In this document: piece after piece, positions 6,312 through 13,526 of the stretch
Layout of the letters: the number at the start of each line of letters is the position of its first letter
Position numbering within the stretch: the stretch's first letter is position 1
From: RGIG5579 sp045580105
GTDB taxonomy: Bacteria > Bacillota > Clostridia > Oscillospirales > SIG627
Direction: 5' to 3'
DNA: 15,856 nucleotides
Assembly: GCA_045580105.1 (NCBI GenBank)
Contig: JAZNNH010000064.1
Span: forward strand, 1 to 15,856
The notes under the pieces: model-generated
Told to the model about the DNA's origin: nothing
The model's input: the letters and a program-made list of their open reading frames with translations, nothing else
Database searches by the model: none
Made by a program: the position numbers and the translations under genes

Positions 6312-7202
6312 ATGACGAGTGCCGGAATTGAATGTTTTCTTGCCATTTGCCGATTCAAAACGATCAGTCGTGCGGCAGAAGCACTTTTTATCACGCAATC
6401 ATCTTTGAGCATCCGATTGAAAACCCTGGAAGAGGAATTGGGGGGAACCCTGTTCTTCCGCAAAAAAGGAAGTCGCGAAATGTCCCTGACCGCCGCAGGC
6501 AAGGAGTTTTACGAACTTGCCTTGCAATACGAAGCCCTGCAACAAAAAATGCTTTCCGTCTGTCAGAAACAGCCGAAGAACTTCCGCGTTTCTTCCTTTA
6601 ACAGCTTGGGAACTTATTTTTTGCCGGAGGTTTGCGAACGCTTTCTGCAGACCTATCCTCAGATTCATTTGCAGCTCCAAGATATGGAGGTCGACGCGGC
6701 CATCAACAGTTTGCAAAGCGGTGACACCGAGCTTGCTTTCACCGCAGGCAAAATTCAAAGCGAAAATTTGATTCAAATTCCCGCATTCCGAGAAGACATG
6801 ATTCTGGTTTGCGGAAAGGATCTGAAAGTATCTTCTCCGATTCAGCCGGACGAGATTCCCATGCACCAAGAAATATTTATCAAGTGGAGCAGTCGATTTA
6901 CACAGTGGCACGAGGCAACCTTCCCCCAAGCCGATCCGCAGATCACCGTTTCCATTATGACGCATTTAAAGCGCTTCTTGTCGCAAGGCAACGCTTGGAC
7001 CATCGCGCCTTTGAGCGTGGTGGAGGGACTGGAAGCGGATCTGGGCAGGGAAATTCGCCGCATTCCCACGTCTTTTTCGATCCCGAAACGCGAAATTTCC
7101 CTTCTCTTTCGCGCGGGCATCGACAAAACGGTGATTTCCTCTTTTTGTCAGAGTTTAAAAGACACGCTTCTTGACCATCCGGACTTTGAATGTCTGCTTT
7201 AA
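6312..7202 (+). CDS. LysR-type transcriptional regulator
   Basis: A 296-residue protein of normal LTTR length. Residues 1-60 form the winged helix-turn-helix: a recognisable AAEALFITQSSLSIRLKTLE run at about 22-41, then a LGGTLFFR strand and a SLTAAGKEFY helix. The remaining two thirds is the periplasmic-binding-like effector domain, with the usual opening strand (FRVSSFNSLGTYFLPEVCERF). GGAGGG lies 6 nt before the ATG. It faces away from ald across a region with two palindromes and overlapping promoters, the classic arrangement for an LTTR controlling its neighbour and itself. The effector is unknown; alanine or a related amino or keto acid is an inference from the neighbour. The convergent MFS transporter could be a second target. 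Confidence 0.93.
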   Translation: MTSAGIECFLAICRFKTISRAAEALFITQSSLSIRLKTLEEELGGTLFFRKKGSREMSLTAAGKEFYELALQYEALQQKMLSVCQKQPKNFRVSSFNSLGTYFLPEVCERFLQTYPQIHLQLQDMEVDAAINSLQSGDTELAFTAGKIQSENLIQIPAFREDMILVCGKDLKVSSPIQPDEIPMHQEIFIKWSSRFTQWHEATFPQADPQITVSIMTHLKRFLSQGNAWTIAPLSVVEGLEADLGREIRRIPTSFSIPKREISLLFRAGIDKTVISSFCQSLKDTLLDHPDFECLL

Positions 7203-7218
7203 TCTTTTTTGAGCAAAA

Positions 7219-7258
7219 CAAAAACGGTGCCGATCTTGTGATCAGCACCGCTTTTGTT
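7219..7258. terminator. Bidirectional terminator between lysR and the OFA transporter
   Basis: An imperfect long stem, AACAAAAACGGTGC / GCACCGCTTTTGTT, carries an inner GATC/GATC pairing and has T-rich flanks on each strand. It separates two convergent genes. Confidence 0.85.
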
Positions 7259-7260
7259 AT

Positions 7261-8571
7261 TTACTTTCTTTTTTTGACAAAGACCATACTCAAAAGCAAA
7301 GCCAGCACGTAAAGGACCATCGCAACGCCGATCACAATCTGATATCCGTCGGGATTGACGAGATTTCCGTCAATCTCTACCACAGTGCCGAACGTCTTTA
7401 CAATCCAGTTTGCAAGCTGATTTCCGGTCAGACCCGCAAACGCCCAAGCGGAAAGCGTGATCCCGTGAATCGCCGAGATGTTGGACATACCGTAATGGTC
7501 GGAAAGCAAGGTAGGCACGTTGGAAAATCCGCCGCCGAAGCCCGCGTTCACCACCATAATCAGAGCCAGAGTCAGAAACGCCAAGAAGGGGTTGCTTGCG
7601 CCGCCTGCCAGCGCCTTTGTCACAATCACAACACCGGAAAACAGAATGGAAAGCACAAAAATGAGCTTATAAATCGTGTTTCTATCCTTCAATTTATCGC
7701 CCGCAGCAGAAAACGCGACGCGCCCGAGGGTGTTGAACACGGCAGAGCTTGCCGAAATCGCACCAACCATCGCGGCAAGACCGATGCATTTGACGATCAT
7801 CTTTTCCTGAGAAATCAGCATCAAACCGCAGGTAATATTGATATAAAACATCAACCAGATTCCGACATAATTAAGAATCGGTCTGGTCCGAATCACCGAC
7901 AGAATACTCTTTCTTTCCGAAGCGGAAGTGGGCTCGTGCCAATCATCGGGCTTTTTCAAAAGCAGATGGCCTACAAACATCATAACAAAATAAACACCGG
8001 AAAAAACAAGGAACATAAGCCAAATTCCGCGATCGCCAAAGCGTTTGAGCATCCATTCCATCACAGGACTTGCAATGGCCTTTGCCGCGCCGAACCCTGC
8101 CACCGCCAAGCCCGTGGCAAGACCTTTTTGATCCTCAAACCACAGCATCAGCGTTTTGATGGGGGAAAGATAGCCCATACCCAGACCGATGCCCATAATC
8201 AAGCCGTAGCAAAGATAGATCCCGATCAGAGCAAGCGCGCTGCCCCGGTGCTCGCCGCCATACCAAATAAAAAATCCCGTTCCTGCCATACCCAAAGAAT
8301 AGCAGATTGCGGCAATCAAAGAGGACGTGTGAATGTCCTTTTCCACCACATTGCCCAAGAACGCCGCCGACATCCCCAAGAAGAAGATGGCAAAGCTGAA
8401 GGCCCATTCGGTAGCCCCCATCGTTTGACCGATATGATCGGCAATTTCTTTGCTGAACATCGACCAACAATAAACCGTACCGATACTGCAATGAATCAGG
8501 AGTGCAGGGATTGCCGCACGAATCCACTTGTTGGTGCGCCAAGAGCCCTTTGATTTAAGTTTGGTATCCAT
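7261..8571 (-). CDS. MFS transporter of the OFA (oxalate/formate antiporter) family
   Basis: A 436-residue protein with the usual 12 membrane helices of the major facilitator superfamily and basic residues at both ends. Family marks are GTVYCWSMF in the first helix (31-39) and the helix 4-5 region YLSPIKTLMLWFEDQKGLATGLAVAGFGAAK, typical of OFA proteins. Characterised OFA members carry small mono- or dicarboxylates such as oxalate, formate, lactate or pyruvate (for example E. coli YhjX for pyruvate). The substrate here cannot be read from the sequence. Proximity to alanine dehydrogenase and its regulator makes pyruvate or a related acid a reasonable guess. AAGGAT lies about 10 nt before the ATG, a slightly long spacing. 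It is a single-gene unit with its own promoter, converging on lysR. Confidence 0.92.
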   Translation of the reverse strand: MDTKLKSKGSWRTNKWIRAAIPALLIHCSIGTVYCWSMFSKEIADHIGQTMGATEWAFSFAIFFLGMSAAFLGNVVEKDIHTSSLIAAICYSLGMAGTGFFIWYGGEHRGSALALIGIYLCYGLIMGIGLGMGYLSPIKTLMLWFEDQKGLATGLAVAGFGAAKAIASPVMEWMLKRFGDRGIWLMFLVFSGVYFVMMFVGHLLLKKPDDWHEPTSASERKSILSVIRTRPILNYVGIWLMFYINITCGLMLISQEKMIVKCIGLAAMVGAISASSAVFNTLGRVAFSAAGDKLKDRNTIYKLIFVLSILFSGVVIVTKALAGGASNPFLAFLTLALIMVVNAGFGGGFSNVPTLLSDHYGMSNISAIHGITLSAWAFAGLTGNQLANWIVKTFGTVVEIDGNLVNPDGYQIVIGVAMVLYVLALLLSMVFVKKRK

Positions 8572-8611
8572 ATCTCAAATCATCCTTTCGATCTGTTTTG
8601 AAGATACCTTT

Positions 8612-8640
8612 ATGTTACAACATTTTCAAAAAAATGGCAA
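8612..8640 (-). promoter_or_regulatory. Promoter of the OFA transporter gene
   Basis: On the minus strand, -35 TTGCCA, a 17-nt spacer and -10 TAACAT, about 40 nt before the start codon. Confidence 0.7.
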
Positions 8641-8664
8641 GGGGTTTTCATTTTGATGGAAAAG

Positions 8665-8695
8665 AAAAAAACGACCGGTCGAAACCGATCGTTTT
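8665..8695 (-). terminator. Terminator of tRNA-Val(CAC)
   Basis: Read on the minus strand, the stem AAAACGATCGG / CCGGTCGTTTT (one mismatch) has a short loop and is followed by a long T-run. It begins 4 nt after the tRNA end. Confidence 0.85.
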
Positions 8696-8698
8696 GGA

Positions 8699-8775
8699 TG
8701 GTGGAGACAGGGGGGTTCGAACCCTCGACCTTACGGATGTGAACCGTACGCTCTAACCAGCTGAGCTATGTCTCC
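8699..8775 (-). tRNA. tRNA-Val (anticodon CAC)
   Basis: The acceptor stem GGAGACA/TGTCTCC, D-arm TAGCTCAGCTGGTTAGAGC, and anticodon stem TACGG/CCGTA around loop TTCACAT give anticodon CAC, which reads GUG. The T-arm GAGGG-TTCGAAC-CCCCC, discriminator A and an encoded CCA complete it. It has its own promoter and terminator. Confidence 0.95.
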
Positions 8776-8786
8776 GAGCAGATGGT

Positions 8787-8815
8787 ATTGTATCACATAA
8801 AAATACAAAATGCAA
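8787..8815 (-). promoter_or_regulatory. Promoter of tRNA-Val(CAC)
   Basis: On the minus strand, -35 TTGCAT, a 17-nt spacer and -10 TACAAT end 12 nt before the mature tRNA 5' end. Confidence 0.85.
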
Positions 8816-8869
8816 TAGCGGAAACAAAAATTATCATTTTCATTTTTCCAAACAGAATAAAAATTTGTA

Positions 8870-8898
8870 TTGACTTTTCTCATCTTCTGTGTTACAAT
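8870..8898 (+). promoter_or_regulatory. Promoter of tRNA-Val(GAC)
   Basis: -35 TTGACT (8870-8875), a 17-nt spacer and -10 TACAAT (8893-8898). The mature tRNA begins 30 nt downstream. It is back-to-back with the CAC promoter, about 55 nt apart. Confidence 0.87.
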
Positions 8899-8927
8899 CT
8901 CGTTTGCAGATCCGAGGGATCGCCTAT

Positions 8928-9003
8928 GGAGGTATAGCCCAGCTGGTAGAGCATTCGCTTGACGTGCGAAGGGTCAGGGGTTCGAGTCCCTTTGCCTCCA
9001 CCA
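8928..9003 (+). tRNA. tRNA-Val (anticodon GAC)
   Basis: The acceptor stem is GGAGGTA/TGCCTCC with one T-G pair. The anticodon stem TTCGC/GCGAA around loop TTGACGT gives anticodon GAC, which reads GUC and GUU. A T-arm with TTCGAGT, discriminator A and an encoded CCA follow. It lies divergent from the CAC isoacceptor. Confidence 0.95.
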
Positions 9004-9006
9004 CGC

Positions 9007-9046
9007 AAAACGCCTTTTGTCAGTAGACAAGAGGTGTTTTTTGTTT
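9007..9046 (+). terminator. Terminator of tRNA-Val(GAC)
   Basis: Stem AAAACGCCTTTTGTC / GACAAGAGGTGTTTT with loop AGTA and a following T-run starts 3 nt after the tRNA. Its right arm overlaps the -35 of the next promoter. Confidence 0.87.
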
Positions 9047-9052
9047 TATGAT
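9024..9052 (+). promoter_or_regulatory. Possible promoter of the lipoprotein gene
   Basis: TAGACA (9024-9029), a 17-nt spacer and TATGAT (9047-9052) are placed 40 nt before the start codon. The -35 box is weak and lies within the tRNA terminator hairpin. Confidence 0.5.
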
Positions 9053-9091
9053 ACAAGCAGAATACGGGACTTTTGCAGGGAGGTTGTTACT

Positions 9092-9499
9092 ATGAAAAAG
9101 TTAATCGCATGGATTCTATCGATGACGTTCGTGTTAGCATTGGTCGGTTGCAGTCATACCAAAACCTATCAAATCAGAATTACGATTCCGGCAGGCAGCA
9201 CCGAGTCCTTTGTTTATTCGGATGAAGAGATTTCCCCCACAAGCAATCAGATTATGCTTTCTTCCGGCGAGGGTTTGGGGGATACGCAGGTAATATTAAA
9301 AACCGTAAAAGTGAAAGAAAAAACCGCTTATGAGCCCGCCTATCTTACCCCCGGTATGCCTGTTGAAATGAAAGCGGAAAAAGGTGCGTGGTTCAAAATT
9401 GGTGTATCCGTGCAAAACCCTACCGATACCGATATTGACGTTTACGTGCAAGTTGAGGGGGTAACGGTCAGAATTCAAGAAGCCAATTCCGATTTGTAA
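9092..9499 (+). CDS. Small predicted lipoprotein of unknown function
   Basis: A 135-residue protein. The start at 9092 follows GGAGG by 8 nt; the frame is open further upstream (to 9017), but that part overlaps the tRNA terminator and would spoil the signal peptide. Residues 1-19 are a lipoprotein signal (two Lys, a hydrophobic core, lipobox LVGC with C20), so the protein should be lipid-anchored on the outer face of the membrane. The mature part, about 115 residues, is beta-rich: YQIRITIPAGSTESFVYSDEE, a glycine turn SSGEGLGDTQ, then GAWFKIGVSVQNPTDTDIDVYV, which reads like a small immunoglobulin-like sandwich. I recall similar short lipoproteins in gut Clostridia but no assigned function. 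A weak hairpin with a T-run (9514-9539) follows. Confidence 0.85.
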   Translation: MKKLIAWILSMTFVLALVGCSHTKTYQIRITIPAGSTESFVYSDEEISPTSNQIMLSSGEGLGDTQVILKTVKVKEKTAYEPAYLTPGMPVEMKAEKGAWFKIGVSVQNPTDTDIDVYVQVEGVTVRIQEANSDL

Positions 9500-9513
9500 G
9501 TCAAAACCCTTCC

Positions 9514-9539
9514 TACCGGCAGAATCAAACGGTATTTTT
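9514..9539 (+). terminator. Weak terminator-like hairpin after the lipoprotein gene
   Basis: A 5-bp stem TACCG/CGGTA with an 11-nt loop is followed by TTTTTG. It is short and may be only partly effective. Confidence 0.4.
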
Positions 9540-9540
9540 G

Positions 9541-9569
9541 TTGATTTTAGCAACGCGCTGTGTTATCAT
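9541..9569 (+). promoter_or_regulatory. Promoter of the small membrane protein genes
   Basis: TTGATT (9541-9546), a 17-nt spacer and TATCAT (9564-9569), followed by an alternating CGTACGTAC run at the likely start site. Confidence 0.7.
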
Positions 9570-9609
9570 ACGTACGTACACTTTTCTGATTAAATAAGGA
9601 GAAATGAAT

Positions 9610-9777
9610 ATGAAATCCGTAAAAACAATGCTTTTAGGCATCGCTTTTCTTGTTCTTGGTGCGATCGGAACACCGCTTTGGATGGCTGGCTCTTATTTTG
9701 GCTGCGGGGTGGCAATCGTCGGTACCCTTTTCGGAATCCTTCTCTGTCTGAAAGGATATCTCAACAAAGAGGAATAA
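9610..9777 (+). CDS. 55-residue membrane protein with two predicted helices
   Basis: A short gene with good translation signals: AGGAG lies 8 nt before ATG 9610 and only 2 nt before an in-frame ATG at 9604, so 9610 is preferred. After a short basic start (MKSVKT) there are two hydrophobic helices, about residues 8-25 and 30-47, joined by a turn with Gly, Ser and Tyr, then a charged tail KGYLNKEE. No family recognised. The next gene starts 15 nt after its stop, so the two are probably co-transcribed. The predicted topology puts both ends in the cytoplasm. Confidence 0.75.
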   Translation: MKSVKTMLLGIAFLVLGAIGTPLWMAGSYFGCGVAIVGTLFGILLCLKGYLNKEE

Positions 9778-9792
9778 GGAAAAAAATACCGT

Positions 9793-10158
9793 GTGAAAAT
9801 GAAAAAGAACGTAAAAAGTAAAACGGCAGGCGCGCTTCTAAGTTCTCTGTTATTCGGTTTTGTTTTTCTCAAAACAAGCGACCTTTTCACAAGAATCATC
9901 GTAATCCCGTTTTTATTATTCTCTGCTTGCTTATTTGCTAAGAACATTTGTTTTGTGTTGAAGAAAAACAAGCTCGCGACCATTTTTTCCAAAATACAGA
10001 TCATATCTTTCTTTGTGTATTACTTTGGATTCCTTATTTACTGGGATTATGCGGCGATAACAAATAAAAACCACGTCTCGTTGGCGGTTTCGCTTTTGAT
10101 GTGGTTTGCCGGAATCCGGATTGCTTACAGAAAATATTTGAAATTGAGAACAAAATGA
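9793..10158 (+). CDS. Small multi-pass membrane protein of unknown function
   Basis: About 121 residues starting at GTG 9793, 12 nt after an AAGGA that overlaps the previous stop codon; ATG 9799 is an alternative but lies further from the site. A strongly basic N-terminus (KMKKNVKSK) is followed by three or four hydrophobic helices, roughly 11-27, 32-53, 66-86 and 91-108, and a basic C-terminus (RKYLKLRTK). The positive charge at both ends suggests both lie in the cytoplasm. It follows the 55-residue membrane protein closely, and the pair may work together. No family recognised, and no catalytic motif visible. Confidence 0.7.
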   Translation: MKMKKNVKSKTAGALLSSLLFGFVFLKTSDLFTRIIVIPFLLFSACLFAKNICFVLKKNKLATIFSKIQIISFFVYYFGFLIYWDYAAITNKNHVSLAVSLLMWFAGIRIAYRKYLKLRTK

Positions 10159-10257
10159 CAGCACGTTATTTTGCGGCGCAGCTAAGCCGGCTCCCGATAC
10201 CTTGGTCTTGTCAGTGCTTCAAATTCTGAAAAAGAAAAGAGAAAGAAAAGAGAACAT

Positions 10258-10770
10258 ATGATCTATCTGATTTTCGGTGCTACGCATACGGGAAAAACGA
10301 ATCTGGCGCAAAAATTACTCGAAAAGCATCACATCCCCTATCTTTCGCTGGATCATTTGAAAATGGGCTTAATTCGCAGTCAAAACACGAATCTGACTCC
10401 CGAACACGATGAAGCGCTTGTGGACTATCTTTGGCCGATCACGAGAGAAATCATCAAAACCGCCATTGAAAATGGGCAGAATCTGATCGTGGAAGGATGC
10501 TATATTCCCTTTGACTGGGAAACGGATTTTGAGCCGGAATACCGCGAACACATTCGCTCGATTTGTCTGGTGATGAGCCAGTCCTACATCAAAAAGCATT
10601 TTTCCGAGATCAAGGAATTTGCCAACGTAATCGAACAGCGGCTGGACGACTCTTATTGCACGCAAGAGATGCTGATGAGAGAAAACCAAAAGAATCTGGA
10701 CGCGTGTCGACGCCGTGATCTCCCCTATTGTTTGATTGATGATTCCTACCCTACCCATCTTCCTTGGTAA
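10258..10770 (+). CDS. P-loop NTPase, small-molecule kinase-like
   Basis: A 170-residue protein with a clear Walker A motif GATHTGKT at residues 7-14, directly after the first strand, as in adenylate-kinase-like and 2-phosphoglycerate-kinase-like enzymes. A SLDHLKMGL segment (about 31-39) offers an acidic residue near the phosphate site, and NLIVEGCYIPFDW (about 84-96) is the second core strand with a glutamate at its end in Walker B position. An R-R-R cluster (CRRRDLPY) near the C-terminus could act as a lid. The likely role is ATP-dependent phosphorylation of a small molecule; the substrate is unknown. The ribosome binding site is weak (only purine-rich AGAAAAGAGAA) and no clear promoter is seen in the 99 nt before it, so it may depend on upstream transcription. 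Confidence 0.8.
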   Translation: MIYLIFGATHTGKTNLAQKLLEKHHIPYLSLDHLKMGLIRSQNTNLTPEHDEALVDYLWPITREIIKTAIENGQNLIVEGCYIPFDWETDFEPEYREHIRSICLVMSQSYIKKHFSEIKEFANVIEQRLDDSYCTQEMLMRENQKNLDACRRRDLPYCLIDDSYPTHLPW

Positions 10771-10777
10771 AAGAAGC

Positions 10778-10805
10778 AAAAACTGCAGAAAACCCTGCAG
10801 TTTTT
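10778..10805 (+). terminator. Terminator after the kinase-like gene
   Basis: Stem AAAAACTGCAG / CTGCAGTTTTT with loop AAAACC and a further T-run, 8 nt after the stop codon. Confidence 0.93.
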
Positions 10806-10816
10806 TTCTTTTTCTA

Positions 10817-10845
10817 TTGCACAAAAAATACCCTTGTGATAAAAT
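10817..10845 (+). promoter_or_regulatory. Promoter of the acyltransferase gene
   Basis: TTGCAC (10817-10822), a 17-nt spacer and TAAAAT (10840-10845), 50 nt before the start codon; the ribosome binding site AAGGAG lies at about 10881-10886. Confidence 0.75.
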
Positions 10846-10894
10846 GTGGGGTAGAAAGACTTTTTTCAAACCATTTGTACAAGGAGCATGAATC

Positions 10895-12085
10895 ATGACA
10901 CTCACTGAAATTGCAAAAGAGATCGGAATCGTAAAATACGACAAGATCCCCGAAAAAATGTTTAACTACTATCCGATCCCCGAAGAAAGAAAAAACGAAC
11001 TTTGCACCATGGAATTGATCGAGCGTCTGCAAGAACGCTTCGACTTTTTCGGTGAATATTTTGAAGATGCAAAAGAGCGTTGGGCCGCAATCGAAAAAGA
11101 TGAATTGAGAAAAACCTGGGTCGACGTTTCCAGTCTTTATATGATCGACAACGAATATGAAAAGGTCACCAAGATCCCCGTTCCCGAACCCGACGGAACG
11201 CTTGCCGGCGACCTCTTGCAGCTGTTCATTCACGTGCCCAGCATTGAAAAAGCGTATGATTTGTACTTGGAGCGCGGCTTTTCCGAAGAAGAAGCAAAGG
11301 GATATATGCGCACCTATTACAACAACATGAACCACACTTCCAAGAACGTCATCGGAAGAACCTCACTGATTGCGATGTATTTCCGTTGGCTCTGCCTTTA
11401 CACCAAAGCAAGAATTTTCACCTACAGCGGTTTCAACTTTGAAATTCACCGTTTTTACAGCGCATACGTTTTGAAACACAAGGAAACCGGCGAAGTTGCG
11501 ATTCTGTCCAAGGGTGGCACCTATCACCGTTCCGGCGAAGTGCTCGGCTCTGCCGGCGCACAAGACGAAGAGGGCTCTTACACGACCACCTTTGAGGAGA
11601 CCGAAGACGCATTCATCGCTCACCGCATCGAAAATGGCGTATACAAAAAAGAAGCAGAAACCTTCCCCAAAGCACAGTGGGATGTCCTTCTCAAGCCCGG
11701 CAATCGCGTCATCGGCGTTCACATCCCGAAGAACACCGATTTCTCCAACGAAAACATCGACCGTGCATTTGCCGGCGCCAAAGAGATCATCAAAAAAGGA
11801 TTTGCCGAGACTAATCCTAAAATGTTCAACTGTAATTCTTGGCTTCTGTCCCGCCAGCTGGAAGACATCATGAAACCGGATTCCAGAATTTTGGCATTCG
11901 GAAGACGCTTTATGCGCTTCCCCATCAAGAGCGACGGAAAATCCGTGTTCAACTTTGTATTCCCTCAGAACTTCAAGGGTAGCTATGAAGAGCTTCCCGA
12001 AGACACGAGTTTGATGCGCGCGCTCAAGGCAAAATACATTGCCGGCGAATTTGTCCTCGGTTACGGCGGATTTATGGAATTATAA
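10895..12085 (+). CDS. Two-domain acyltransferase-like protein (NAT_N plus GNAT_C type)
   Basis: A 396-residue soluble protein. The N-terminal third is helical (LTEIAKEIGI..., ERLQERFDFFGEYFEDAKERW), the middle helix-rich with a GRTSLIAMYFRWLCLYTKARIF segment, and the last part is an alpha/beta domain with GVHIPKNTDFSNENIDRAF (about 274-291) and FNCNSWLLSRQLEDIM (311-326) followed by a SRILAFGRRF strand. This combination fits proteins I recall as acyltransferase domain-containing, with an N-terminal NAT_N and a C-terminal GNAT-like domain, common in gut Clostridia. Acyl donor and acceptor are unknown. The HIP-G/N-x-x-F and C-x-SW-L-L motifs are the most conserved parts and may mark the active site. 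It has its own promoter and a strong terminator, and no partner gene in the unit. Confidence 0.8.
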   Translation: MTLTEIAKEIGIVKYDKIPEKMFNYYPIPEERKNELCTMELIERLQERFDFFGEYFEDAKERWAAIEKDELRKTWVDVSSLYMIDNEYEKVTKIPVPEPDGTLAGDLLQLFIHVPSIEKAYDLYLERGFSEEEAKGYMRTYYNNMNHTSKNVIGRTSLIAMYFRWLCLYTKARIFTYSGFNFEIHRFYSAYVLKHKETGEVAILSKGGTYHRSGEVLGSAGAQDEEGSYTTTFEETEDAFIAHRIENGVYKKEAETFPKAQWDVLLKPGNRVIGVHIPKNTDFSNENIDRAFAGAKEIIKKGFAETNPKMFNCNSWLLSRQLEDIMKPDSRILAFGRRFMRFPIKSDGKSVFNFVFPQNFKGSYEELPEDTSLMRALKAKYIAGEFVLGYGGFMEL

Positions 12086-12107
12086 TCCCCGCAGAAAAAA
12101 ACGCATA

Positions 12108-12145
12108 ACAAAACCGCCTACGGTATGTTCCGTAGGCGGTTTTGT
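12108..12145. terminator. Strong bidirectional terminator between convergent genes
   Basis: A perfect 16-bp stem ACAAAACCGCCTACGG / CCGTAGGCGGTTTTGT with a 6-nt loop ends the acyltransferase unit and, in reverse, the ceramidase-like gene. Confidence 0.95.
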
Positions 12146-12154
12146 TGTTTTGGA

Positions 12155-13450
12155 TTACTTTTCTTCGGCAATTTTCTTTGCAAGGGTCAAAGCCGTATCG
12201 CTGAGGATCTGACCGGCTTCGGGCACCATACAGCTGTGGCGGCAAAGCGAGGTTTCATACAGTCGATTGTTTTCCGAAAACGCTTTTTCGGTCGGGATAT
12301 AACCGCAATATTCGTTGCAATTTTCCGCAATCATATTTCTCTGATAGGGAGAATTCTTTTTGATATATTTTCCGAATGCGTGATAGATTTCACCCGGTAG
12401 AATCGAAATGAGAACGTCGCCAAGCACAATTGCCTGCACGGGGAGGATGTCGGATTTGACTTCTTTTTGGGTTGCCTGATAATGAAGAAGGTTGCGGAAG
12501 CGCATAAAGGTTGCGCGCGAATCCGTCCACTCGCGAAGCTGCGCTCTGACGGTGGGTCCGTCGACGGGTCTGCGGGCGATTTCCACCGTATCCATTTTCA
12601 CCTTTACGCTACCCGAAACGGGCTCGGCGTGATCGAGCGAGGCGATGACGGACGAAGCCAACACTTTGCCCATGTGCTGATACCAATCCTCGGGAATGGG
12701 AACGCTCGGATCGGGATTGACGTGGTTGATGTCACCGCAGGCGCCCAGCACAAACAAACTGACAAAATCGTTGCCGTACTTTTCTTTCAGATGCTTGGAA
12801 AGATAGGATGAATAGTCCCCGCTGTAACCGCTTTCCCCGTACTCTGCCAAACAGCACTGATGGCAGGCAAAATTAATGATGGCACCGATCGGCTTGCCCT
12901 CGCTTTCAAAGAAGAGAACGGGAAGATCGGGATCGATTCCGTCCAAGGGCTCCACAACATCGGTTCTTTTTCTGCCGTGGGTTACATAAAGCCCGCCGGT
13001 CGTGACAAAATTGCGGTTGAAGGAAATACTGTCCACCTGAGAGATGGCAAATTTGGCATCGGCTTGACTCAAAGAGCGGTATGCCAAGATGACGGCATCG
13101 GCGCAAAGGCGCAAGAACACGTCCACGTACGGCTCATCCGCCACGCCGCCGCAAGTGGGGTCGGAACAGATCGGGGCACCGGAATGGGTGTGGTTGGAGG
13201 AAATGCAAACGCATTCGGGCGAAATGGGCGTATACTGCGCGATGCGCTCCGTGATAACGGCGTGAATACCGGGGAGCAAAGAACAAGTATCCATCGTGAG
13301 GATGGCGGCATATTGTCCCCCTTCTTCAAACACGCCGGCTTTCACGTAAAGCCGATCCTTCACCCCTTGGGAACGCACGTTGGTATAGTGTCCCCACATA
13401 AAACCGCCGATGGGCGGTGTTACATCACATTCGTAAAAAGCTGCTCTCAT
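12155..13450 (-). CDS. Ceramidase-fold (neutral/alkaline non-lysosomal type) metalloenzyme-like protein
   Basis: I place the start at 13450 (ATG after GAGG, 6 nt spacing), giving 431 residues; an ATG further upstream at 13507 would put the promoter inside the gene. The chain opens with RAAFYECDVTPPIGG, the hallmark start of the neutral ceramidase N-terminal domain family. The zinc site can be traced: H87/H89 in NHTHSG, H197 in NFACHQ, E354 in LPGEIYHAF, and Y381 or Y384 in NEYCGYIPT. The nucleophile region reads GACGDINHVNP (236-246), with Asn242 where true ceramidases have the Ser of GD-x-S. The reaction may therefore differ from ceramide hydrolysis. There is no signal peptide, so it acts in the cytoplasm. 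Amide or ester hydrolysis of a lipid- or sugar-linked substrate is an inference. Confidence 0.85.
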   Translation of the reverse strand: MRAAFYECDVTPPIGGFMWGHYTNVRSQGVKDRLYVKAGVFEEGGQYAAILTMDTCSLLPGIHAVITERIAQYTPISPECVCISSNHTHSGAPICSDPTCGGVADEPYVDVFLRLCADAVILAYRSLSQADAKFAISQVDSISFNRNFVTTGGLYVTHGRKRTDVVEPLDGIDPDLPVLFFESEGKPIGAIINFACHQCCLAEYGESGYSGDYSSYLSKHLKEKYGNDFVSLFVLGACGDINHVNPDPSVPIPEDWYQHMGKVLASSVIASLDHAEPVSGSVKVKMDTVEIARRPVDGPTVRAQLREWTDSRATFMRFRNLLHYQATQKEVKSDILPVQAIVLGDVLISILPGEIYHAFGKYIKKNSPYQRNMIAENCNEYCGYIPTEKAFSENNRLYETSLCRHSCMVPEAGQILSDTALTLAKKIAEEK

Positions 13451-13497
13451 ATGACACCTCTTTTTTTTAAAATTGCGAAAGAACTTCGTTCTCTTGG

Positions 13498-13526
13498 ATT
13501 GTAGCACAGTTTTGACAAAAAGTCAA
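13498..13526 (-). promoter_or_regulatory. Promoter of the ceramidase-like gene
   Basis: On the minus strand, -35 TTGACT, a 17-nt spacer and -10 TACAAT, with a leader of about 40 nt. Confidence 0.85.

Noticed and set aside
7465..8553. A 362-codon plus-strand frame opposite the OFA transporter
   Set aside because: The translation is rich in His, Arg, Asn and Gln, the usual look of an antisense shadow of membrane protein codons. The opposite strand has clear MFS motifs.
9017..9091. Earlier start for the lipoprotein gene
   Set aside because: It lies in the tRNA terminator, has no ribosome binding site and would bury the signal peptide; 9092 has GGAGG at 8 nt and a clean lipobox.
13451..13507. 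Earlier ATG for the ceramidase-like gene
   Set aside because: It would place the promoter -10 box within the coding region; ATG 13450 has GAGG at 6 nt and begins at the conserved family start.
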